DNA of 64,000 bases from Plotosus lineatus (GCA_024760905.1 CM045737.1:13356226-13420225), one strand, 5' to 3'. Positions 41,215 through 53,337 are shown, numbered from the stretch's first letter. Notes: generated by a model from the letters alone, not told the origin. A program made the numbers and translations.

Positions 41215-41566
41215 AATTCATTTGCCAATCCACTTAACCTACAGCGAGGGTCACGGGGAGGATTTAGCCTTAGTCAGCAGACACTTGGTGAAGGCGGATT
41301 ACACCCTGAACCACTTGCCAAGCCATCACAGAGCCAACACACTCTCACATTTCACACATGAGGGCAATAGCCGATTAGCCTAGTGTGCAGGTCACACGAC
41401 TGCACGACTGTGGAAGGAAACCGGAGTTCCCAGATAAAATCCATGCAAGCAAGGTGTGAACTTGCAAAATCCACACTGAAATACAATGCCAAACCCGGGA
41501 CCCAAACCCAGGACCTTCTTTCTGGGAGACAGATGTGATAACCACTACACCAACATACCTGCCCAT
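41215..41566 (-). repeat. V-SINE-like copy, near full length
   Basis: Minus-strand order: head complement (accactacaccaacatacct), agaaggtcctgggtttggg, core, tgtggaaggaaaccggagtt complement, and the 3' module cacttaacctacagcgaggg. Confidence 0.75.
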
Positions 41567-41620
41567 CATCATTATCATCATCATTATTATTAGTAGTAGC
41601 ATTATCGTTATTATTATAAA

Positions 41621-41936
41621 TAAGGTAAAAAGGTAAAGTCTGTTGGGTTTTGACATCCAAGCCTCATGGCTCATCAGGCCAGTGCTTATCCCCAGTTTCC
41701 ATAGCCTGAAGCGACCAGGAGTTCAACTCCCCCTGGATGGGATGCTATTCCATTGCAGGTTTCCTTCCCAGTATATTTTTACTGGTATCCATTTATACTG
41801 CTGGGTGAACAGAGGCACACTTGTGGTTGAGAACTAGCCCAGGGGTCTTAGCACAGTGAGGGTCTCAGTGGGATTCAAACTCACAACCTCCTGATCATGA
41901 GCACAGCACCCTAACCACTACACCACCAGCCCCACA
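41621..41936 (-). repeat. SINE-C copy, full length
   Basis: Minus-strand head (ggggctggtggtgtagtggt), body with ggagttgaactcctggtcgc complement and tail aaggtaaaaaggtaaag. It abuts (ATT)n arrays on both sides. Confidence 0.8.

Positions 41937-42235
<299 letters not shown>

Positions 42236-42280
<45 letters not shown>
42236..42280. repeat. (AAT)n microsatellite
   Basis: About 45 bases of AAT following the SINE-B tail. Confidence 0.95.
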
Positions 42281-42492
42281 CTGGAAGAATGACAATGAAT
42301 ACTTACACTGCAAATCTGTGCAAAACAGAGAAAAGTGTGAGGGAATCGAGAGGACAGAGTGAATAAAGTGTGCATGTGTATGAAATAGAAAGCACTGCTA
42401 CAGTAAGACGAGCCACAGACTGTGTGAAAGATTTAATGTGAGATATGTGGAATGCTTCTCACATTTACAGAATGAATGTACAGCCTAAGGAA

Positions 42493-42494
<2 letters not shown>

Positions 42495-42546
<52 letters not shown>
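42495..42546. repeat. (TG)n microsatellite
   Basis: A TG dinucleotide run. Confidence 0.96.
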
Positions 42547-42547
<1 letters not shown>

Positions 42548-43029
42548 TATATCTATAAGACATAGGGTAGATATTATTGGTTAGAAACAGCTAAATTTAA
42601 CACAGGACTTCATATAGATACTTCAGATCTTTTAATAATAAAAACTTGTCATGTCCCCACAAGGTTGGAACTATATGATATTCTAGTCCTTGTGGGATTG
42701 TTTGTCCCCCACCAAGATATAAACCATACCCTTCAGGACATAAGTCTCAAACATGAGAAAAAGAAGAAGAAAAAAAAAAACACTGGCACACATACATAGC
42801 ACATCACACATGCAAATACATCAAAATCAGAAACACTCTGCCAGTGACACAAATACACACTGTCTCACTCTAGCTCAAGTCTGTCTCACACACCACACAC
42901 ACACTGCAGCCTTAGTTTTGGGACTACAACAAGAACTATTTCATAAATATTCTCTCCTAAATAAATTGAATTTTGAGATAGGTAGCAGCACACTCCAGTA
43001 CAGTTGGGTGGGAATAAATGGAGGTGGAG

Positions 43030-43031
<2 letters not shown>
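42547..43031. other. unassigned DNA
   Basis: Short CA-rich patches; no element or exon recognised. Confidence 0.4.

Positions 43032-43066
<35 letters not shown>
43032..43066. repeat. (TG)n microsatellite
   Basis: A TG run of about 35 bases. A (CT)n run follows at 43151-43173. Confidence 0.94.
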
Positions 43067-43068
<2 letters not shown>

Positions 43069-43173
43069 GTGTCCACCTTGGCAAATCAAAGGGCATCAGC
43101 TGATATCTGAAGCAGAAAGGATTTGGTGTTCCATGAAATCTATTTTAAAAATCTCTCTCTCTCTCTCTCTCTC

Positions 43174-43455
43174 GTTTAACAGATTGTATCGCTGCAACAC
43201 GGAAATTAATAATCCGTTTTGGCTACTATATCCCTTTGCTCATATGTCCTCTGTCTACACTACACTTTGGCTGATAATTAATTCTACCTTTGACCCAACC
43301 ATTAAATGCCAAGTGGAGCAGCATGCATATCTGCGTATGAAAGAGGACAGTGGTAAGACCATGTTCTCCCGGGTGTTGCAGTCACTAGCTGTGAAAGCGT
43401 TTGTGCTTTTGATGCATGCTTCTGCTGAATTACGACAGGAAGTTCAAATGCTAGG
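43174..43455. other. unassigned DNA
   Basis: No element recognised; short frames without known motifs. Confidence 0.4.
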
Positions 43456-43620
43456 CAGCACCATGAGACAGTGGTTAGCACGTCCTCATCATAGCAAGAG
43501 GATCCTGGGTCCAAGTCCGACGCTCGGTGAGGGTGCTTCTGGGTTGAGTCTACATGGGTTTCAATGTAATTTGTTCCAACTTGTTTTCAATTGCCATTAG
43601 GTGTGAGTATGAATGGTTGT

Positions 43621-43652
<32 letters not shown>

Positions 43653-43720
43653 TGGCTCTGCGGCAGACCGGCAAAGTTCAGGGTGTACCTGATTTTGCCT
43701 TGACTGAGTAATTTGAGCTT
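43456..43720 (+). repeat. V-SINE-like copy
   Basis: Head gagacagtggttagcacgtc, agcaagaggatcctgggtcc, a degraded core, an internal (TG)n at about 43,626-43,651, and ggcaaagttcagggtgtacc. Confidence 0.65.
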
Positions 43721-43894
43721 AAAGTTTCACGATCAAGAGATTTTATTTGTCCGTAAGATGAAGTTTAAATGAAAATGCAGACTATCAATCAACAATCTGA
43801 CCATCTTCACTCCTGCTCTTCTAATGAAAAGATAGTTACATTTATTCAGGCCTTTTAAGACTCATTTTAATATTTTCTGGCTGGTCTGATAATC

Positions 43895-44040
43895 TCAGCG
43901 TGTTGTTAGTGAAGTGCTCGAAGTTAGAATCAGAGTCCCAGGCTCTGTGTGGAGTTTGTATGTTCTCTCTGTGCTTGCAGGGGTTACTTCTGGGTACTCC
44001 AGTTTCCTCCACAGTTCAAAGACATGCATGAAGGAAAAAT
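43895..44040 (+). repeat. V-SINE-like core fragment
   Basis: Core phrases ctctgtgtggagtttgtatg and ccagtttcctccacagttca. Confidence 0.6.
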
Positions 44041-44054
44041 AAAAATCTGATCAT

Positions 44055-44491
44055 GTTGGGTATTTGGGCTTTTTACACCCGAGCCTAGCAGCTCATCAGG
44101 CTGGTGCTTATCCCCGGTTTCCATAGCGTGAAGCGGCTAGGAGTTGAACTCCTCCTGGATGGGACGCTAGTCCATCACAGGTTACCTTCCCAGTGCAGTG
44201 GTACCTCACCTTATGAAATTAATCCGTTCCAGGGACTTTTTCTTAACCTGGATTTTTCGTAAATTGAACCACATTTTACATGTAAAATGTGTGATCTGTT
44301 CCAAGGCCCCCCAATACTACCCCCTAAACCCTTTAAAAATTATAAAAGTATACCTTTTAAGGCCTCCTTCTGCTTCAATATCATACCGATGGTAGACGGG
44401 TTTGGCCATATTCCGTTGCGATATCACTCAACCACATGCCACAAGCCCACTTCTTCTTTTCTCTCGCACCGGAAAGCACACGCGCGCGAGC

Positions 44492-44522
<31 letters not shown>

Positions 44523-45147
44523 TGTGTTGACCATGTCTTCTTAGCAGAGTAATCACCTTACAAATGTTTATGGAAGGTTAAAAGCCTGAGTCAAAAAATA
44601 AAGCAATGAGCACACTCAAAAAACTCATGAAACAACAGTAACTCTGTCCTTTATACGAAAAGCATCATGGTAGATGCAGCTCCACAATAGCCAGTGGGAG
44701 GGAGCTGCATCATCCTTCCTAGCCAATGGGAGGCCAGCGAGGTGGGATGTTGAGAGATAGCCAATGGGAGGGAGCTGTGTCATCCCTCCTAGCCAATGGG
44801 AGGCCAGCAGGGAGAGATGTTGGAAGATAGTCAATGGGAGAGCAGCTCGTGCATTGTTTGAATGTTTGAATGGCGCGTTTCGTAAGGAGAACTTGTTTTG
44901 TATACAGAGACAAAAAAATTTGGAAATTGTTTTCTGTAACCTGGATTTTTTGTTTGCTGGGACTATCGTAAGGGGAGGTACCACTGTATATTTTTATTGG
45001 TACCCATTTATATTGCTGGGTAAACAGAGGCACACTTGTGGTTGAGACCTTGCTTAGGGGTCTTAGCACAGTGGGGGTCTAACTGGGATTTGAGCACACA
45101 ACCTCCTGCTCATGAGCACACCATCCTAACCACTACACCACCGGCCC
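44055..45147 (-). repeat. SINE-C copy split by a MITE-1
   Basis: The minus-strand SINE-C tail half (44055-44193) and head half (44987-45147) join at the phrase ttcccagt|atatttttattgg once the MITE-1 is removed. The head retains box A and box B complements. Confidence 0.85.
44196..44986 (+). mobile_element. MITE-1 copy, 791 bp, inside a SINE-C
   Basis: Ends cagtggtacctcaccttatg and gtaaggggaggtaccactg. The right flank is TA and the left flank is TG, a mutated TA. It carries internal cgcgcgagcgtgtgtg, (TG)n at about 44,490-44,518, and the duplicated ccaatgggagg segment. Confidence 0.88.
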
Positions 45148-45164
45148 TGCTAATGTTGAACCTA

Positions 45165-45443
45165 TCGAGCATTATATCTGCTGTTTGTTATTTTGTGTAT
45201 GATCCATTTTGCCTCTTGGATCGGCCTCTGATTTCGTGTTTTTGTGTATGATCTCAGCCTCCCTCCTCAACATTGTCTCTGGATTATTTCAACTGTGTTG
45301 TAAGCCTGATCTCCTGACCTCTGCCCCTTCCTGTTTATAAGTGAGAACTGTGCTATTGGATTTGACTGCCTGGTTTTTATTATTAAACTCCTTTTTATCT
45401 GCATACTTCATCCTTTGGTTTCCCTGCTACACACATTGTGACA
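45165..45443 (+). mobile_element. probable solo LTR, Ty3/gypsy-type
   Basis: It ends tttggtttccctgctacaca and then cattgtgaca, with attaaactcctttttatctg as a poly(A)-signal-like region. This 3' end resembles fish gypsy LTRs by family knowledge. The 5' end is not fixed, and no flanking gag or pol is present. Confidence 0.5.
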
Positions 45444-45602
45444 GTATGATAGAGCAATTTAAGATAATATTTCATGCTGATATGGTTTGAAAAAGGCTGT
45501 TATATAATTGCTCTGTAGACAACAACAAAAAAGGTGTGCGAACCCGTGAACCACCCACTACTCAGGTCATGGGCAGGCAGGCACCTATTTCAGTCAACAA
45601 GA

Positions 45603-45886
45603 AGGTAGGGTAGTGGTTAGGGTGTTGGGCTTATGATTGAGAGGTCGTGGGTTCAAATCCCCAATCCCCATTAGACTCCCACTGTGCATAGAACGTTGGG
45701 CAAGGCCTACCACAAGTGTGCCACTCTGTCCACTGAGCAGTATAAATAGGTACCAGTAAAAATACTATGAAGGTAATCTGAGATGGACTAGCATCCCATC
45801 CAGAAAGAGTTTAACTCTGGGGAATAAGCTCCAGGCTGAGGAGCCAATAGGCTCAGGTGTAAAAGCCCCACACCTATCTTTACTTT
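45603..45886 (+). repeat. SINE-C copy, full length
   Basis: Plus-strand head gggtagtggttagggtgttg, box B gtcgtgggttcaaatcc, body gatggactagcatcccatcc, tail cacctatctttactttg. Confidence 0.8.
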
Positions 45887-46134
45887 GCGATGGTGAAGTT
45901 GCATTCTCTGAACTGCATTTAACTTATTTTATGTCACTTTTTATGCCATCTTTCCCTAAGATGCAAAATGTATTGTCACAATTTGCCGCCACCTAATATT
46001 TAGGTGCACACCAACTGGGATAGAAGTTCATTTACACAAGAGCCACATCTCTGTTATAATTCACCAAATCACTACTAAATATATAAGGCCAAAGTTCCAA
46101 CTGCACTACAACCGCTGTTAGCCAACTGGGTGTG
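45887..46134. other. unassigned DNA
   Basis: No element recognised. Confidence 0.4.
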
Positions 46135-46142
46135 CTCTAGAT

Positions 46143-46610
46143 CCGGAGTCCCCAACCACCGGTCTGCGGACCGGTACCAGTCCACGGCTCAATTGGTATT
46201 GATCCACAGAAGAAATAATTAATTATTTCTATTTTATTTAATATCTGAGTCTGAACGATCCTTATTTTTGAAAAATCTTTTATTTTGAAAAATAACCAGA
46301 TTCTCTCAGTTACATGTTATTTGAGGTTACAGGTTATTTGAGGTTACAGGTTATTTGAGGGGTAAAATGTACCGCAAGGGGACGGCGCATGAACAGAGGC
46401 GAGTTGGACATGTTTCAAACAATAGTGGGGATTTTGGGTGAGACTGAGCCTGAGTCTCCATTCTCCACGCTGGTGCACCATCACCTGTTTTTTTTTTTTT
46501 TTTTTTTTTAAGAAAAGTTCAAGCTCTACTTCCCAACCAGCTTTATTTCAGCTGTTGAAAAATAACATTCATGGAGTGCTTATAATAATAACAACAACAA
46601 CAACAACAAC

Positions 46611-46643
<33 letters not shown>

Positions 46644-46772
46644 TTATATAAATAAATTATATTTACAATGTAAACAATCTATGACGCCCCCCCACCCCCC
46701 CACCCCCCCGGTCTGCAGTGAAATTGTCAAGCGTTGACCGGTCCACGGTGATAAAAAGGTTGGGGACCCCTT
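46143..46772 (+). mobile_element. non-autonomous hAT element, 630 bp
   Basis: The left end ccggagtccccaacc and the right end ggttggggacccctt are inverse apart from terminal mismatches to the usual CAGGGGTCCCCAACC. The 8-bp duplications ctctagat (46135-46142) and ttctagac (46773-46780) share tctaga. The interior holds three copies of an 18-base unit (ggttatttgaggttaca, about 46,314-46,362), poly(T) at about 46,489-46,510 and (AAC)n/(AAT)n. No transposase. Confidence 0.85.
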
Positions 46773-46780
46773 TTCTAGAC

Positions 46781-47392
46781 CATCAGGTAGAGAGAGTACT
46801 TTGTAGTTTTTGAGGTCTGTATTGCTGGCACTTGCTGTTGATCTTCGCGGCAAATCTGCATTGGATCCTGGGTAGAAGAAAAGGTTTTCTTTTGGATATC
46901 CACCAAAGCAAATCAGCACAACATAAACACAACTGGACTCCGGAAGCAATTGCATTTCCTGTTATGGAAATTTGTTTTCTTTTATGCATGTGGAGAATAC
47001 AATGTGTTAGGTTGAAGTGTTTTATTTATTTATTTATTTAGTTTATTTATTTTTTTTTATGGTTTTAAATTGCACATACTCAGAGAAAAATATAAATGCA
47101 ATGCAGCATGACAATTGCTATATTTAGATCACTAAACTGCAGTACAGACTGTTTAATTAGGTCCACATTTTCAATAGTTTGCCCATTTTATGCAGGCCAG
47201 ATATATATAATCATCAGTCTGCTGTTGTTGGCGCTATGTATGTACCAGGCTTTGGCAAGAAGTGCAACCTACCTTTTGGATAATTTGTTAGGCTGCATTT
47301 TTTTGGCAACCTAAAAATAAATCTTACCCAAAAAACATTGAAAATATAAAGCATTTCATAAGAAAACCTAAAACAGGAAGATCAAAGACAAT
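46781..47392. other. unassigned DNA
   Basis: No coding motif or element recognised. Confidence 0.4.
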
Positions 47393-47394
47393 TA

Positions 47395-47898
47395 CAGGGA
47401 TCCCTCACTTTCCGTGGTTAATTGGGACCGAGACCCCCCTTCGACCGCCGAATTCCACGAAGTAGGATCAACCCCCCACTGACTGACGTATACGTACATG
47501 TATATGTGTATATAATATCAATAAATACATATTCAACTCTATAAATGCTTATAATAACAAATAACATTCAAAAATAGTGCATAAGATGTAAATAAAATAT
47601 AAATACACACACATACAGATGCACGTGTGCACATACAGATGCACATGCACGCCCTCAGATGCGCACCTCACATAAAAATGTAACTAGTTTTGATGGGAGG
47701 TTTTGGGTTGTTGTGTTTGTTTAGAGGGTTTTTTTTAGCATAGTTGGCCTTGTTTTGCAGCATTTTCCTTAACTTTTCCCCTATTATTCCTTAATTCCGT
47801 TATTTTTTAATTTGATGAATATTCAAAAAAAAACCAAAAAAAAAACACGATGCACTGAAGCAGCATGAATTGAAGCACGAAGTAGCGAGGAATCCCTG
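47395..47898 (+). mobile_element. MITE-2 copy, complete, 504 bp, TA duplication
   Basis: The left end is cagggatccctcactttccg and the right end cgaagtagcgaggaatccct plus g, inverse to each other. TA lies at 47393-47394 and 47899-47900. The ends and TA target fit a Tigger/pogo-like MITE. It is the reference copy for the family in this window. Confidence 0.87.
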
Positions 47899-47900
47899 TA

Positions 47901-48849
47901 TTTTAAAATGTAATTCTTTTCACGGCTCTTCTTTTCAGTAGTTTCTTCTGGAAAGAAAACTGTAATTCTCTTTAATATATATGAAACTTCACATGTTTTT
48001 TTTTCCTACCTGGAAACTACCTGCACAAGGCTGATTCTGCCTTGTTGCCTTTTGAGATTTAGCCTATCATTGAAGGACAATGGGTAGATCTTTTGGACCT
48101 GTGATGGGGTTAGCCGTCCCAGCCACCATGAGTCTCCACTGTCATGTGTGCATGCCACAAGACAGTTGGTAAGAGTAGGACCTGTCTACCTATGTATGTA
48201 AAGACTGGATCCGGCTGAATTTGCAGAAGAAACCGTCAAATTGGTTCAATGGAGAAGGCGGTGAACCCAGCAAAGCATCTTGGAGTGCAACCAGAGCACA
48301 CAGTGAGACACACAGGACACTGCCGGCCATCCACTGCATCCTGATCTATCTCCAGCCGTCTCGACTATGTCGTGCCACTGAACTCAGATAGACCGGGACG
48401 AGAGACTGAGGTTGTCGATCTGCGAAACTCTCCCTCACTTACCTTCAAGTCAAGTGCAAGCCATACTGAAGATCATTGTTCTGATATGAAGTCATGGTCA
48501 TCTTCAATCTCGAAGGACAAACAACATCTTTGGAGGAAACCTATATGAAATCCTCATAAGCACAGAAAGTGAATGTAAACACTACATAGAAAGGCCCTCC
48601 TTGAGCCTGAAGGATCTTTCTCTAGTGAAGATATTTACTATAGCAGTTATTTTAATATTTACTTTTGAAGTCATTGAATTTATTTGTCAATTTATAAGTT
48701 GCATGTGTCCAGTGAGTTCTGATTTCCAGCATGATTTATCATGGTGAGATTCTTTCAAAGTTGTAGTTTTCCTCACCAATCACCAGCACTGCATTAGTGT
48801 AAAGGGATGAAGAGTGTGATCCTTCGGGCTGTGCAGGTTGCATTCTGGA
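47901..48849. other. unassigned DNA upstream of the gypsy relic
   Basis: Moderate-complexity sequence; some may be decayed transposon sequence (for example tcacttaccttcaagtcaag near 48,435-48,455). No coding motif was recognised. Confidence 0.35.
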
Positions 48850-49020
48850 AAGTGTATATCACACCATTTGCCACTTCCTGCACACAACTCGACTCATACT
48901 ACACTACAGGTCTTCAGCTAATGATCTTCAAACATTTTCCCAAGGCCAAGGAGGTCAGTGAGGGTATGGTAACCATCCACTAGAAAGCATGGAGACTGGC
49001 AGACTATATGTTGTAATTCT

Positions 49021-49431
49021 GCAGGTTTGACTCTGGCAGTGGTTTGAAGAGGCCACTGCTGCAGGCTACATTCTGCCAGAGACTCAATAATGATATCATG
49101 ATAGAAATGGCATGCTGCAATATATGGTCCTTGCTCAAGAATCTCATCTCGCCACCGTATACAATCATCTTATCTTATCTATCACTGAAATAAAATCCCC
49201 AAGCTCCAATCGGTGACTGTTTCAGCCAAGGTTGATGCTGTAAATAGGCAGCCTATCAGGAAGGGAACTGTAACATTGTGTACTCTACACCTTAAACTCT
49301 ACTTGGGGACCCTATATGAGAAGAACATAATGCTTCTTGAAACTATGACACCTAACAACCCCATTATCCTGGGCATGTTGTAAATGGTGCAGCATGATCT
49401 CCTTATCTCCTGGGCAATTAGATGATCATCA
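49021..49431 (+). pseudogene. gypsy Gag and protease remnants
   Basis: Gag homology is limited to a patch at 49027-49175 (RPLLQATFCQRLNNDI, then EMACCN), resembling the conserved FRQGLN..I..E.A block. The protease-end patch at 49231-49428 reads VDAVNRQPIRKGTVTL, MTPNNPIILGM and QHDLLISWAIR, which fits the ..NPIILGLPWL..HNP.ISW block that follows the protease. A stop interrupts it where Trp is expected. The catalytic DSG motif was not found. Confidence 0.65.
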
Positions 49432-49673
49432 AGTGGTCCTTTAGACCACTTCTGTCTTCAACACCGCTTACAGTGCCCATGTTTATGAATCACAGTCACC
49501 TGCTTTAGGAGCCTTAAAATAGAAAGTTATGTTGGCATATCTCCTCACTACCACAACCTGCCTTAGTCTCAGAAGCCTGTCCTCTCACCATCCATATGAA
49601 AGCTTAATTAAACTTCTTTTGTTCGTTCCTCGGACAGATAAATCTACCTTTTGTTTTTTTTTACCAAGATATA

Positions 49674-50326
49674 CCTGTGCAGTGATTATATTCTGATTCG
49701 CATTCGCCCAGAGGATAAGTTGAAGACAGCCATCAGTACCACCAGACGGCAATATTAACAGATAGTGATGCGATACAGGCTCTCTTGTGCCTCTTGGTCT
49801 TCCAAAGTCTGATGAAATTACTTTTTGAGAGAAAATGTATAATTGCATACATTGATGGCATACTGATGTATTCTCCAACACAAGACACACACATCCAGCA
49901 TGCCAGGTAAATGTTGCGTTGGAGGAGTCAAAGTTACTCAAACAGTAAACAAAGTTTACTAGACAGTTCATGCCCAGCCCTGCTGACAAAGAGGCTGGAA
50001 AATCTGAAATCAAACCCTTCAAAATCAAAAACTGACCAGACATTTAGAACTCTAAAAAGGTCTTTGCCACAGCTCCTATACAAAAACAGCCATAGCCAAT
50101 GAAACCCTTCATCATAGAGGTGGATGTTTCAGACACAGGGGCAGAAGCAATCTTGCTCCAGGGAACCAACGAGAAACTTCATCCTATCTTCTACCAAAGT
50201 AAGTTATTCAGGCAAAGACTAACAATGATGCGAGAACTTGAGTTTCTAGAAATTATGTTTGCTCTGGAGGACATTGTTTCCCTGACTAGTGGGGGCCAAG
50301 CTACTATTTATGGTATACCGAGATGA
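49674..50326 (+). pseudogene. gypsy reverse transcriptase-RNase H remnants
   Basis: RT patches read YILIRIRPEDKLKTAISTTR and, after several stops, IIAYIDGILMYS, the YIDDIL catalytic block with one Asp replaced by Gly. The next patch (TDQTFRTLKRSL) matches the RT-RNase H linker. The frame at 50099-50326 reads KPFIIEVDVSDTGAEAILLQ, then KLHPIFYQSKLF and REL, which is the N-terminal half of Ty3-type RNase H. The protein is inactive because of stops, shifts and the lost Asp. Confidence 0.78.
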
Positions 50327-50519
50327 CAATAATCAAGAGCACCTGTGCATTGCTAAGTAGTTGAGTCCTCGTCAAGCTTGATGGGCTATGGTTTGATATG
50401 CTTCTCAAGATTTCAGATTACAATAGTCTATTGACCCAGTTCCACAAATAGCACAGCTGACTCTCTTCTAGACAGTTCAGCTACAACACCAACTACATCA
50501 AGCCGGTAACCTTTGTAAC

Positions 50520-51120
50520 ATGTCCTATCGCAATTCCATTGGATTGGAGTGCCTACAAAAGATGTCATGTTTCCTGTGCAGCCACCTAGTCACCTGGAGA
50601 AACACCTCATCCACCGTAGGCCACCTCAGAATCCAATGTACTCAGCAGCTCATCCATGAACAACTTGAGGTACTGCTGGCCAAGAAAGCATGCATCACAA
50701 TCACAAAGTATGTGGCATCATACACAGACTACACCCACCTTAAAATGCTCCAGATGTTGCCCAGCAGAAAATTGATGCCATTTCCCATACCTTACTGCCC
50801 CGAATCCCAAATCACATCACAGCCATCCTCCTTGTTTCCATGGAATGTCACAGGACAGAATCCTCAGCTGTGGACAACTGCTTTAAAATGATTGATCTGG
50901 ACTGGAAAAGGCCACAACAATGTCTTGAACAAGCAACAGAGAACGTCAAGGTGAATACCAACCACCATTGTACAGAAGCACCAACTTACCAGTCAGGAAA
51001 ATGGGTATGTTTGACCATCCACAATATTAAGATTCTTCCTGGCTGCAAGAAACTTAAAGACCCCATTTCTCATCCCATATGAGATCCTCAGCAATATCGA
51101 CAGGGTCAAACTAGCGGTAA
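50520..51120 (+). pseudogene. gypsy integrase remnant
   Basis: The zinc-finger region appears as VGHLRIQCTQQLIHEQL and, after a shift, the YVASYT-type block. A later patch with TAPNPKSHHSHP resembles the PLPIPxRPWSHI region. The C-terminal part (EAPTYQSGKWVCLTIHNIKI, then KKLKDPISHPYEI and RVKLAVM) matches the GxxVWLST..L.L....KL.PRFIGPF.I conserved end of Ty3-type integrases. Frames alternate several times and the catalytic core is largely missing. Confidence 0.68.
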
Positions 51121-51269
51121 TGTCCCAAAGCTGCATTTCAACTCTATTTCATGACTAATAATTGAAACCTGATACTCTTAGACCCATATCCACTCATTCA
51201 GGCACTGGCACCCCAGGAGCCCCGTAAAATCAATGGGCAACTAGTATATAGGAAAAGGGCCCTACGTCT

Positions 51270-51330
51270 AGGTTGAGAAATTGGAGCTTCAAGTATCTTT
51301 TGGATTGGGAAGGCTTAATATAGTTTCAAG
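51270..51330 (+). pseudogene. chromodomain remnant
   Basis: A short patch RNWSFKYLLDWEGLI resembles the YLVDWEGYG core of chromodomains at the integrase C-terminus of chromoviruses. It lies at the expected place, just past the integrase remnant. Confidence 0.6.
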
Positions 51331-51807
51331 GAACAATGCTGAGAATTAACCAACAACATTCTCAACTCTCTCTTTGTCGAAGAATTTAATTAGCAACACT
51401 CAAACAAATTTGGCCTTTGTTTCAGAGGCTACCCTATGGAAGAGATCTGCTGCTGTTGCAAACTCCTTGAGGGAACTCCACATCCATCTGCCACTTCCTG
51501 CACACAACCCACACCAATATTTAAACCACATGGTTGAAAATTATTGCTCCTGAGAATAGTTTTCCCAAAGTTACTGAGTCTCTTACACCGCATAAAATAT
51601 TTCAATAACCTGTTTTTGTTACCTAGCTTTTTAATGCCTTTGCTGGTTTGAACTCAATTTTTTAAATCACTGTTTTGGATTCGTCTCTGATTAACTGTTT
51701 GCATAATCCTCTGACCACTGCCTGTATATTAAGATTAGTTTGGAATCGTACAAGTTTAACAAACGTTTCTTTTTTTATCTGCAATTGCATCCCCTCATCA
51801 GTTAGTA

Positions 51808-52167
51808 ATTGGGGCAGTGGTGGTCTAGTGGTATAGGGCGCTGGATCGCTGATCAAAAGGTTGGGGGTTCGAGTCCCACTCTCCACAAGGTTGTCACTGT
51901 CCCCCCCCCAGTGCAGCTAACTGGGTTATCAAAGTCGGGCCATGTCTGTCACTGTCTATGGTGAGAGGCATGTAAAAGAACCATTGCTGACTTTCGTAAA
52001 GAGTAGGCTGCAAAGTCGTCAGCGTGTTTCTGTCCCTTGCTAAAAAGGGTTGTGACAGGAAGGGCATCCGACGTAAAAACCTCTGCCAAGTCAAAATGTG
52101 CGACTCAAATGGTTCGCTGTGGCGACTCCCGAGTAAAAGGGAAAAAGCCGAAAGGAAGACAGACAGA
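51808..52167 (+). repeat. SINE-A copy, full length, 12-bp target duplication
   Basis: Head gggcagtggtggtctagtgg, box B ggttcgagtccc, RTE-like caggaagggcatccgacg, tail cgaaaggaagacagacag. The duplication catcagttagta is at 51796-51807 and 52168-52179. It lies just beyond the gypsy relic. Confidence 0.9.
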
Positions 52168-52204
52168 CATCAGTTAGTAGTATTTGGTGGGATTTGGTGA
52201 AAGT

Positions 52205-52425
52205 GTACCATTATATCACTCTCTTACTCATTTAACAAATCACTTAATCCTACTTAGGTCGCAGGGAGGCTGGTACCTATTTCAGCCGGCAATAGGCAAA
52301 AATCGGGGACACCTTGAACCAGTCCATTGTAGAACGATACATGGTGCCGCGCACGGGAATCAAACCCAGAACCTTCTTCTGTGAGGCAGAAGTGGTAATA
52401 ACTATGTCACAATGCAATCCCTTAT
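52205..52425 (-). repeat. V-SINE-like copy with internal deletion
   Basis: The V-type 3' module (cttaatcctacttaggtcgc, ggctggtacctatttcagcc) and the head part (gaatcaaacccagaaccttc) are present, but the core is missing. Confidence 0.6.
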
Positions 52426-53336
52426 ATAATATGCGATAAAAACATCCATTAAAAAAGGTCCAGCATGTAAAGTTGCATTTCTGGCACACTTGAGCTGTCT
52501 TCCCAGAATTACTCCTGGGTGGCTTTAGTGCATATTGCATAGCTTCTTAACTGCAAGCCCAGGGAACTACTGCCCTGCCCAGATTTCATGTTTTTCCTGC
52601 TTCAACACACCTGATCCAGCTTATCAGCTAATTATCGAGCTCATTGTGCACTGGATCAGGTGTGTTGGGAACTAGGAATACGTGAAACAATTACGCAGCC
52701 AGAGGGGATTTCACTTGTATAATGCTTCAGTACCTATGCTTAAGTAAATGTATGCACAAGTGAGTACTTGTGCAGAGTCATTTTGTTTTTGTGTGTTTAT
52801 GTGATGAGGTAATGGGTAGTTGAAGCTCTTATCAGATGGAGAAGGAGGGGTGAGATGCATTTCCTGCTGAATTCTGAACAGTTGTGCCACAAAAGGCTCT
52901 TTGTAAGAGCAGTTTCTGCATCACCGTGCTGCACGGTGGATTCAGCCAGACTCCTGACCCTCTCATCCTACCCTTCTTTTTCTCTCCACCCGCCAGGGAG
53001 AGACCAATTAGTGACAATACAAGTAGGTTAGGCTGCCCATTCAGAGAAGGCATTATTGAGCACAATGCCAGGAGGATTGTAAGCTAACAATAAGACTCAT
53101 AGGCCAGTGTTAGAGTGTCACTGACATTGTTGGACTAAACCAAGAGAGCCATTTATTTCCCCAAGAGTGAGAAGAGACACCTGAGCTCCCAGTGTGTGCA
53201 TGCATGTCTGTGAGAGAGAGGAGGATGGACAGACGGTGGGTGGGGGGGGCACTTGAGAATGGAAGGTTTGTGTTTCATGGCAGAGCCTGATGCTTTTTCT
53301 CTCATATCATTCCATTACAGTTTCTATCAAGGGTCG

Positions 53337-53337
<1 letters not shown>
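52426..53337. other. single-copy-looking DNA, possible conserved noncoding sequence
   Basis: A high-complexity stretch without recognised repeats. The frame at 52884-53087 has no known motif, and no splice-bounded exon is obvious. The segment 52,840-53,200 would be the first to compare with other fish. Confidence 0.3.

Larger units (their letters stand above)
48850..51795 (+). mobile_element. Ty3/gypsy chromovirus-type LTR retrotransposon relic
   Basis: Gag, protease, RT, RNase H, integrase and chromodomain remnants occur in order on the plus strand. The phrase tgccacttcctgcacacaac is present near both ends (48867-48886 and 51489-51508), consistent with LTR remnants. The right part (tttttgttacctagcttttt, then tttatctgcaattgcatccc) is LTR-like. 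There are large deletions and many stops; no intact ORF remains. Confidence 0.78.

Noticed and set aside
52884..53087. 67-codon frame as a host exon
   Set aside because: No recognised domain and no convincing splice-site context.
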